Below are positions 5,447 to 11,285 of a DNA stretch of 11,285 nt, piece by piece. A program made the translations under genes and the position numbers. The notes beneath the pieces are model-generated. The model was not told the origin of the DNA, did no database searches, and was given only the letters and a program-made list of their open reading frames with translations. Each line of letters begins with the position of its first letter. Position 1 is the first letter of the stretch. This DNA is from Deltaproteobacteria bacterium (GTDB lineage Bacteria > Myxococcota > Myxococcia > SLRQ01): positions 1-11,285 of the forward strand of contig SKWY01000306.1 of the NCBI GenBank assembly GCA_007128675.1. Reading direction: 5' to 3'.

Positions 5447-7342
5447 GGCCCTTGCTAGACGCAGAACGCTGGCTGAAAGAACCTCCACCGCCGCGGGGGT
5501 TACCCCGGAGATCCGGCTAGCCTGACCAACTGTAGAAGGCCTGTGCTTCCATAGTTTCTCTCGAACCTCGCTGGAGAGACTGGGGACGCAGGAGTAGTCG
5601 AAGTCGGTGGGGATTGCTAGATTGTCGAGCTCACGGAGCCTTTCGAGGCGTCGCCGACTCCTAGATATGTACCCAGCATACTTAATCTCGGCCTCGACAG
5701 TATCCGCGTCGGTGCCAGAGAGACGAAGATCTGGATTCGGGTCCCTAGAGAGAGTACCTTCATAGCTACATTCCGGCCTTCGAAGAAGAGTAGCAAGGCT
5801 GACCCTTCCGCGACTTTGGGGCTCATCCGCTCCAGGACGCCCCATGGTGCGCTCTAACCGGGCCACCTCACGAGCTACTCGCGCCTCCCTATCCTTGACT
5901 CGCTCGAGCTGCTCTCCAGATACCAACCCAGCCAGCCAGCCTTCTCTGCACAGACGCATATCAGCATTATCCTCGCGCAGTAGGAGACGATGCTCCGCTC
6001 TCGAGGTGAACATGCGATAAGGCTCGGCGGTGCCGACTGTCGTCAAATCACTTATGAGCACTCCGATGTAGGATTGCTCTCTACCAAGGACGAGCTCATT
6101 CTCCCCCTTCAGCCAACGCCCGGCATTGATTCCCGCGACCAGACCCTGAGCTGCCGCCTCCTCGTAACCCGAGGTACCGTTGATTTGGCCGGCCGAGTAG
6201 AGCCCCCTCAAGCCCCTTATCGATAAGGTGGGGGTGAGCTGGTAAGGAACGAGGTAGTCATACTCGATTGCGTAGCCAGGCCGAAGGATCTCGACCTCCT
6301 CCAGACCTCTTATCGTCCGCAGAAACTCCAGCTGAAGATCCAAAGGTAGGCTGGTGCTCAAACCAGCTGGGTAGACCTCATGGGTATCCAGACCTTCAGG
6401 CTCCAAATAAACTCTATGCCCCTCACGATCGGGAAACCTGCGAACCTTTTCTTCTATAGAGGGGCAGTACCTAGTTGGAATTACTGATTCATTCATACGA
6501 GAGACAACGGAGTGCCTCGTGTTCTTTCGGACTACCTCATGAGTTCGCCTATTGGTGCGGGTCAAATGACAGGGAATCTGGGGCAAGCGGGGAAAGGAGG
6601 CCCGATCGGTCCGGCTGGAGAAAGGCCTCGTGTCCTCGTCTCCAGGCTGAACCTCTATTCCCTTTAGATCTATTGTTCGACCGTCGAGCCGAGGGGTCGT
6701 CCCCGTTTTGAAACGGCCGAGCACCAAGCCCAGCCCTCGAAGCGAGTCAGATAGCGTTAGGGCTGGCCTTTCTCCTTCTCGCCCGCATGCAATCTGCTCG
6801 TGACCAACGTGGGCGACTCCGTTTAGGAAAGTGCCGGTAGTCAGCACTAAAGCTCTACAGCCAATCTCTTCCCCCTCTTCGGTCCGCACACCAACGACGC
6901 GCCGTTCTTCACCGTCCCCTTCCATCACAACATCCTCGACCAGACCCTCCAGGACCTCGATGCTCGGGATGCCATGGATAATGCTTCTCATCGAGCTGGA
7001 GTAGAGCCTACGATCGCACTGCGCCCTAGAACCGCGCACGGCAAGGCCCCTGCTCCGGTTCAGCGTGCGAAACTGGATACCCGTCCAGTCGGTCACCTGA
7101 GCCATCAGTCCACCGAGGGCATCTATCTCTCTTACGAGATGACCTTTTCCAACACCGCCGACAGCCGGGTTGCAGCTCATCCATCCTATGCGGTCCTCTC
7201 GTAAGGTGATCATCAAAGTCGAGAGGTCTAAACGCGCCACCGCATGAGCCGCCTCGCACCCAGCATGGCCGCCTCCCACAACGATCACATCGTAGCAGGA
7301 GCGGGTGAAGACACCCTCTTCGCGCCCACCGTTTTCGTTCAC
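5438..7342 (-). CDS. mnmG: tRNA uridine 5-carboxymethylaminomethyl modification enzyme MnmG (GidA)
   Basis: From the GTG at 7342 (GGAG Shine-Dalgarno eight bases upstream) the product is 634 residues, normal for the family. A longer in-frame TTG at 7447 would overlap the 3' part of mnmE and is not favoured. The FAD-binding motif YDVIVVGGGHAGCEAA lies at residues 17-32. SCNPAVGGVGKGHLVREID (56-74) holds a conserved Cys (C57), and IPCHLTRTN (256-264) holds the second (C258); both Cys positions are important in E. coli MnmG. TTGTFLNG (168-175), GRFKTGTTPRL (209-219) and the C-terminal IKYAGYISR segment are also typical. With MnmE it installs cmnm5 at wobble U34 of certain tRNAs using FAD, NADH and methylene-tetrahydrofolate. 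It follows the mnmE frame end by 47 bases, consistent with co-transcription. The stop is TGA at 5438. Confidence 0.97.
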   Translation of the reverse strand: MNENGGREEGVFTRSCYDVIVVGGGHAGCEAAHAVARLDLSTLMITLREDRIGWMSCNPAVGGVGKGHLVREIDALGGLMAQVTDWTGIQFRTLNRSRGLAVRGSRAQCDRRLYSSSMRSIIHGIPSIEVLEGLVEDVVMEGDGEERRVVGVRTEEGEEIGCRALVLTTGTFLNGVAHVGHEQIACGREGERPALTLSDSLRGLGLVLGRFKTGTTPRLDGRTIDLKGIEVQPGDEDTRPFSSRTDRASFPRLPQIPCHLTRTNRRTHEVVRKNTRHSVVSRMNESVIPTRYCPSIEEKVRRFPDREGHRVYLEPEGLDTHEVYPAGLSTSLPLDLQLEFLRTIRGLEEVEILRPGYAIEYDYLVPYQLTPTLSIRGLRGLYSAGQINGTSGYEEAAAQGLVAGINAGRWLKGENELVLGREQSYIGVLISDLTTVGTAEPYRMFTSRAEHRLLLREDNADMRLCREGWLAGLVSGEQLERVKDREARVAREVARLERTMGRPGADEPQSRGRVSLATLLRRPECSYEGTLSRDPNPDLRLSGTDADTVEAEIKYAGYISRSRRRLERLRELDNLAIPTDFDYSCVPSLSSEVREKLWKHRPSTVGQASRISGVTPAAVEVLSASVLRLARACG

Positions 7343-7389
7343 TGTCGAGGCTCCATGTCCGTTGCTCGCCGCGGCACGAAATCTTTCTA

Positions 7390-8766
7390 CTACTTCCCTA
7401 TGCAAAAGCTCTCGAAGACACGATCGAGAAGATCCTCGGTGAGGCAACCGCGACCGACTATCTCATAAAAGGATGCCCTCGCTTCGCGTACTTCCTAACA
7501 GACCACCTCTAGCGATCCCCCCTTTTCCAGAAGATCCCCTGCTTCGCCAAGAGCCCCACCGGCTCGGCAAAGAGCATCATGGTGACGCTCGAGGGTCACC
7601 AGAACTCTTCCTTCTCCGGGGCTCGTCAGATTTAGTAGGTCGACGATCTCTTGGCAAAGCTTGCTGACACCTTCCTCTGTCACCGCGCTGGTCTCGATCC
7701 AAGAAGAACCGTCCACCCTGACAAGGTTGGACTCCAATCCCGCCAAACCGAGGTCCAGCTTGTTCGCAACCATCAATAATGGGCAATCCAAGGCCGAAAA
7801 GAGCTCATAGACCGCTTCTTCACACTCGGCAGGATCCCTCGAGCCGTCGATCACGCCTACTACCAGATCGGCCTCCTTGGCGGCGTTCGCCAGCCTCTCG
7901 ATTCCTAGCAACTCTATCCTTTCACCGTCTTCCCTATAGCCCGCACCATCGACGAGAGTGACCAGCAGGCCCTTCAAGCTCACGTCGATCTCCAGAATAT
8001 CCCGAGTGGTTCCTGGCTCATCATCCACGATTGCCCGTTCATAACCGGCAAGCACATTCAGCAGAGAGGATTTTCCGGAGTTCGGTGGGCCAAGAAGGAC
8101 AACACGGGGTGCTCTTCGCAGCCTTCTTGCTCCATCCCAGGTTCCGGCCAAGAGCTCCGTCTCGATCTTGATTGAGAGAATCCTCGCTGGCCACCTGGAC
8201 TCGTCCATCCCCTCGCACTCGTCGGGAAAATCGAGCGACGCCTCTAGCTGGGCCAAGAGGCTGTCGGTTTGCCCAATCAAGACCTCGATCCGCTTGGATA
8301 GCTCCCCGCCAAGAAGTGATCGCGCCGCCCGAAGCCCAGCCTCCGTTTCCGCTGCCACCAGCTGTGCCACACCCTCCGCGGTAGCAAGATCCATCCGGCC
8401 ATTGAGAACCGCGCGGCGAGAGAACTCTCCTGGACGCGCTGGCTCGCAGCCGAGGCTCATGACGGCATCGATGAGAGACCTCGACTGCGCTACACCACCA
8501 TGCCCGTGCAGCTCAACGATGTCTTCTCCAGTGAACGATGCTGGAGCCGCGAACAAGAGCACCAACCCATCATCCAAGACGGCCTTATCTTCCAAGGGAG
8601 ATACAAACTTCGAACGGTAGGCCCTTCGCATCTCTGGCTCGGCCGGCAAACCGGGGCAAAGCTCTGTCGCCACGCGATGCGCCCTTGGGCCGCTTACCCT
8701 AATTATACAAACCCCTCCCGCACCGAGAGGAGTTGCGATGGCGGCTATGGTGGAGGCTTGCTCCAT
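7390..8766 (-). CDS. mnmE: tRNA modification GTPase MnmE (TrmE), reading frame interrupted by an in-frame TAG
   Basis: The frame runs 459 codons from ATG 8766 to tandem TAGTAG stops (7390-7392, then 7387-7389), the normal MnmE length, but codon 424 is TAG, so ordinary translation yields 423 residues. The folate-binding N-domain includes FTGEDIVELHGHGG (78-91) and RPGEFSRRAVLNGRMDL (111-127). The inserted G domain has G1 GPPNSGKSS (226-234), G2 PGTTRD (251-256), G3 DGAG (273-276, where DTAG is usual) and G4 NKLD (335-338). After the TAG the same frame reads on for 34 codons ending in TEDLLDRVFESFCIGK, the hallmark C-terminus whose Cys is needed for activity in E. coli. The chosen start follows the upstream small gene by 19 bases; longer starts would overlap it. 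Its partner mnmG lies directly downstream. Confidence 0.93.
7495..7497 (-). other. In-frame amber codon inside mnmE
   Basis: On the minus strand the codons read CTA GAG GTG GTC TGT TAG GAA GTA CGC, in frame with both the upstream G-domain and the downstream CIGK end. The TAG sits where MnmE proteins usually carry Glu or another polar residue. No indel is needed to explain it: one base substitution would restore a sense codon such as GAG. Confidence 0.9.
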
Positions 8767-8785
8767 ACCGGTGGCTATTCGGCTG

Positions 8786-8995
8786 CTACTCGCTTTCGCC
8801 ACGAGCCAGCCTCTCGACTCGTTCCCGGTTCTCGATGATGTATCTTTCGACATCCTCGTCGGAAAGGTCGAAGTCCCGAAGCACTCCCTTGTAAATCTCC
8901 TGAAACATGGACCCACCAGACTTTCTCAGTCCGAAGGACACCTTCAAGACCGCGGCCGTCAGCAGGGGATCCTTACGCTTGCTTGAACGCGCCAT
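8786..8995 (-). CDS. Small basic/acidic protein of unknown function between yidC and mnmE
   Basis: From the ATG at 8995, preceded by a good Shine-Dalgarno (AGGGGTGG), this gene encodes 69 residues; a TTG at 9019 is a less likely longer start. The N-terminus is basic (MARSSKRKDPLLTAAVLKVS), the middle contains GLRKSGGSMFQEIYKG, and the C-terminal half is acidic and probably helical (DLSDEDVERYIIENRERVER). I recognise no domain: it lacks a KH GxxG motif, an R3H motif, a signal peptide and membrane segments. Its place, between yidC and mnmE, is where many bacteria carry jag/khpB, which is absent here. It begins 93 bases after yidC stops and ends 19 bases before the mnmE start, so it is probably co-transcribed. 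Compact spacing and the strong ribosome binding site support a real gene; the function is unknown. Confidence 0.7.
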   Translation of the reverse strand: MARSSKRKDPLLTAAVLKVSFGLRKSGGSMFQEIYKGVLRDFDLSDEDVERYIIENRERVERLARGESE

Positions 8996-9088
8996 ATTCC
9001 ACCCCTGTCTCTCTCTCAACGAACACTCTCGTTCCCGTACTCATGCTCCATCCTTACTTCAGGGCATCTTCTCGAGAGGTCGGCTTGC

Positions 9089-10783
9089 TCATTTCTTCTT
9101 CCCCGACGCCTCGGCCTCGCGCGCTGCTTCCAGTCTTTTTCGTATCCAAAGCTGCTGAGCTATCGAAAGTACATTGTTCGTGAAGATGTATAGGGTCAGA
9201 CCGCTGGGCAACCCGTACATGATCAAGGTGAAAAAGGGCGGCATGAAGTAGAGCATGAATCTTTGCATACGCGCCTGCATCTCATCCACTGTGGCTGGCT
9301 GCGGCGTCATCTTCTGCATCAGGTACATGCTCACGCCCATCGCAAGGGGAAGAAACTTGATGACCCCCGGCTCCGGGCTCGACAGATCCATTATCCAGCC
9401 CGGAATGAAGACGGCATTGTAGAGTTCCGCCGTGGACAGGATCGTTCGATAGAGCGCGATCCAAATGGGCAGCTGTAGAAGAAGTGGAAGGCAGCCACCA
9501 AAGGGGTTCACCTTCTCCTCCCGATACAGCTTCATCATCTCTATCTGGAACTTCTCCTTGTCCTTACCAAGCTTCTCCTTGAGGGCGTTCATCTTGGGCT
9601 GAATCGCCCGCATACGCTCCATCGAGCGCATCGACCAGTCGGTCAAGGGATACAGGACGAGCTTCACTGTGAACGTGAGCAAAATGATCGCAAGACCCCA
9701 GTTGCTCACAAGCCCCTCGAAGAAGACCATTACCCACAAGAGCAGCAAGGCGAGCACGGTCAAGATGCCGAAGTCCACCGCTTCACTCAGATCGTTGCCG
9801 TACCTATCCAGCTCCGACTTGAACTTCGGCCCCAGAAAAGCGGTCATCCGAAAGCTCTTGGCATCGTCCGTGGCGAGTCTAGTGGGCTCCAGAACAAGCT
9901 GAGCGTCGTAACGATGCTCCTCGGGAGCCACCAGGGTGCAAGAAGCTCCATGCCTCGAAGGTTCACCAGGCTCGAAGTCCGGTACTCCCTCGAATAGAGA
10001 CATCAAAAAGTATCGCTCGTCGATTCCTGCCCAGCTGGCCTCTCCAGGAAGATCGATGGAGGGATGCTCGGACGTGTGGGCATGACGCACGATATCCCCG
10101 GTCACCACGCAAGCGGGACGAATCAGATCGGGAATGGCGAAGTTGAGCAAACCTCTTCTTGCCCGCAGATCCTCGTGTACCGTTCGAGTCATATGAACGC
10201 GCGGAGTCACCTCGACAGGTCCGGCACCCGCATCGGAGAGGCGAATGCTCAAGGCGATGTGATACTGCCCAGCAGGCAAATGAAAGACCTTGTCCACCGT
10301 CACTCCACCTGCGGCCGCCCTGAAGGCCACGGTGTCGTCAGTCTTTTCCACGACCTCGTATGAAGCATCGGTAGGCCACTCCAGTTCCTCGAAGGTCGTG
10401 GCCAACGGCAATGGGTCCCGAGGATCGGCGAAAACGAGATCGACCTGCTGCTCCTCGCCATCGAGAGTTCGGGTGAAGCGCTCTTCCTTCAGGATCCAGG
10501 ATCGAAGCGCGGCTCCCATCGTAGTGAGCTCTGCTCGAACCTTCTCGTTCTCGAGCACATGGATTTGCTCTGGCCTCGGCGTGGGGACGTCTTCCGCGAC
10601 CTCCGGCAGAGGGTCTACCGGCTCCGGCTCCGGGTCCGGAGCTTCTGGGAGTACCTCCTCCATGACCTCATCGGCATCTGGAACCTCTGGAAACCAATGA
10701 GGAAATATTCGCGGACCCAGCGATTGCCAGGCTATCAGTATTGCCAGGCATACGAGAATAGTCGTGAAAACGCGCCGATCCAT
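9089..10783 (-). CDS. yidC: Membrane protein insertase YidC
   Basis: This 564-residue YidC of Gram-negative type begins with an uncleaved membrane segment (VFTTILVCLAILIAWQSLG, residues 5-23). An acidic, proline-rich linker follows (about 31-75, including PDPEPEPVDPLPEV), then the large periplasmic beta domain (about 75-325). The conserved insertase core fills the rest. Membrane segments lie near 338-355 and 361-380 (with a basic K374 where many YidC proteins have Arg in the hydrophilic groove), then a cytoplasmic hairpin 385-425 with IQPKMNALKEKLGKDKEKFQ, then NPFGGCLPLLLQLPIWIALY (426-445) and C-terminal segments around 476-490 and 508-540. The basic tail ends GKKK. YidC inserts and folds inner-membrane proteins alone or with SecYEG. 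ATG 10783 follows a GAGG Shine-Dalgarno and comes three bases after the yidD stop, indicating coupling. Confidence 0.97.
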   Translation of the reverse strand: MDRRVFTTILVCLAILIAWQSLGPRIFPHWFPEVPDADEVMEEVLPEAPDPEPEPVDPLPEVAEDVPTPRPEQIHVLENEKVRAELTTMGAALRSWILKEERFTRTLDGEEQQVDLVFADPRDPLPLATTFEELEWPTDASYEVVEKTDDTVAFRAAAGGVTVDKVFHLPAGQYHIALSIRLSDAGAGPVEVTPRVHMTRTVHEDLRARRGLLNFAIPDLIRPACVVTGDIVRHAHTSEHPSIDLPGEASWAGIDERYFLMSLFEGVPDFEPGEPSRHGASCTLVAPEEHRYDAQLVLEPTRLATDDAKSFRMTAFLGPKFKSELDRYGNDLSEAVDFGILTVLALLLLWVMVFFEGLVSNWGLAIILLTFTVKLVLYPLTDWSMRSMERMRAIQPKMNALKEKLGKDKEKFQIEMMKLYREEKVNPFGGCLPLLLQLPIWIALYRTILSTAELYNAVFIPGWIMDLSSPEPGVIKFLPLAMGVSMYLMQKMTPQPATVDEMQARMQRFMLYFMPPFFTLIMYGLPSGLTLYIFTNNVLSIAQQLWIRKRLEAAREAEASGKKK

Positions 10784-10786
10784 CCA

Positions 10787-11044
10787 CTAGCCTCGCGGGG
10801 ACTCGGTTCCGGAGCGAACCTGTTCTGGAACCGGATCATAGCCGCCCGGATTGAAAGGGTGACAACGAGCAAGCCGCCAGAAGGTCAACAGCACTCCCCG
10901 CCAAGGACCATGTTGCCCAATGGCCTTCACAGCGTAGCTGGAGCAGCTTGGGTAGAAACGACAGGAACGTGGAAGAAGAGGCGATATGAGGCGCTGATAG
11001 AGCCTTATCACCCCGAGAAGAATCATCGATAGGAGAGATGCCAT
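10787..11044 (-). CDS. yidD: Membrane protein insertion efficiency factor YidD
   Basis: From the ATG at 11044 this is an 85-residue YidD, the usual length. The family signature is intact: an N-terminal amphipathic helix (LLGVIRLYQRLISPLLP), then RSCRFYPSCSSYAVKAIGQH with its conserved Cys residues, then LTFWRLARCHPFNPGGYDPV. YidD lies at the inner face of the membrane and aids YidC-dependent insertion. An upstream in-frame ATG at 11173 overlaps the rnpA stop (ATGA) and would add 43 residues of low-complexity, non-conserved sequence; a purine tract precedes it, so it cannot be excluded. The shorter form is preferred on length and has an AGGT five bases upstream. It sits between rnpA and yidC, the standard order. 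The stop is TAG. Confidence 0.92.
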   Translation of the reverse strand: MASLLSMILLGVIRLYQRLISPLLPRSCRFYPSCSSYAVKAIGQHGPWRGVLLTFWRLARCHPFNPGGYDPVPEQVRSGTESPRG

Positions 11045-11169
11045 ACGACCTGAACCCGAAGCGTCCTTGCTGTGCGGGCTGCTCTCAAGCCCATTTCTCT
11101 TGGCCGGCCGTAAGGGATCTAGAACTCTCGAACTCGACCGGAAGAACAAAGGAATGTTCCCTAGGCGCA

Positions 11170-11285
11170 TCATGTCTCTTCTCTACTCGTAGTACTCCAT
11201 CTACCGGCCTGCTCGAACAAACCCAAGACTTCCCGCTCTATCGTTGCGAACCCAGCCTCTAGACTGCCGGGTCTGGCAATCAGCA
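11170..11285 (-). CDS. rnpA: Ribonuclease P protein component, C-terminal fragment (gene enters from the right edge)
   Basis: Only the last 37 codons are inside the window. They read LIARPGSLEAGFATIEREVL followed by GLFEQAGRWSTTSREET and a TGA at 11170-11172. The I-A-R-P-G segment followed by a helical E-R-E region is the standard RnpA C-terminus (typically V-V-I-A-R-P-G-A). RnpA supports the catalytic RNA of RNase P in maturing tRNA 5' ends. Its position directly upstream of yidD and yidC matches the conserved order rpmH-rnpA-yidD-yidC. Its stop overlaps a possible yidD start (ATGA). The fragment is short, so the call rests on both motif and position. Confidence 0.85.
   Translation of the reverse strand, partial: LIARPGSLEAGFATIEREVLGLFEQAGRWSTTSREET

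Noticed and set aside
6215..6228. Perfect 14-bp palindrome CCTTATCGATAAGG
   Set aside because: It lies inside well-conserved mnmG codons, has no flanking signal, and is an isolated palindrome that could arise by chance.
7343..7447. Longer mnmG start at the TTG at 7447
   Set aside because: It overlaps the conserved mnmE C-terminal codons, adds 35 residues absent from MnmG, and has no Shine-Dalgarno; GTG 7342 gives the usual length.
7390..7500. Frameshift as the explanation for the short mnmE
   Set aside because: The upstream and downstream parts are in the same frame; only the TAG codon interrupts them, so no indel is required.
8767..8916. Longer N-terminus of mnmE from an upstream non-ATG codon
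   Set aside because: The added 50 residues do not resemble MnmE and would overlap the small gene ending at 8786; the canonical N-terminus begins at ATG 8766.

Overview
The window looks like chromosome from a member of the Myxococcota or a close deltaproteobacterial relative. Three things point there: parA-parB followed directly by a bactofilin gene (as in Myxococcus), a cysteine-rich lipoprotein of the Stig1-like type common in myxobacteria, and a moderately GC-rich composition. No rRNA, tRNA, CRISPR array, transposase or phage gene is visible.

Nearly all genes lie on the minus strand and form the conserved replication-origin neighbourhood. Read from the right edge leftwards, they are: the 3' end of rnpA, yidD, yidC, a small unrecognised gene in the slot often held by jag/khpB, mnmE, mnmG, a 245-bp non-coding gap, rsmG, an accessory cysteine-rich lipoprotein gene, parA, parB and a bactofilin gene. 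The left end holds a small plus-strand gene for a secreted pilus/secretin N-terminal-type domain, convergent with the bactofilin gene and divergent from a truncated M48 metalloprotease lipoprotein gene that leaves the window at base 1.

The genes form functional groups. RnpA, MnmE, MnmG and RsmG act in tRNA processing and in tRNA or rRNA modification. YidD and YidC act in inner-membrane protein insertion. ParA, ParB and two parS sites in the mnmG-rsmG gap form a chromosome segregation system, with the bactofilin as a likely cytoskeletal partner. The mnmG-rsmG gap also carries DnaA-box-like 9-mers in two 11-bp-spaced pairs, one beside the perfect parS, so it is a candidate origin-associated element.

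The clearest anomaly is in mnmE. The reading frame is stopped by TAG at 7495-7497, yet the same frame continues for 34 codons into the canonical MnmE C-terminus (TEDLLDRVFESFCIGK) and a proper stop at 7390. The gene therefore carries an in-frame amber codon: a real nonsense mutation, a recoding site or a sequence error. Other points of interest are the accessory lipoprotein with 18-residue Cys/Gly repeats, two plausible starts for the bactofilin, and a 433-bp gap upstream of parA with strong hairpins and no confident gene.
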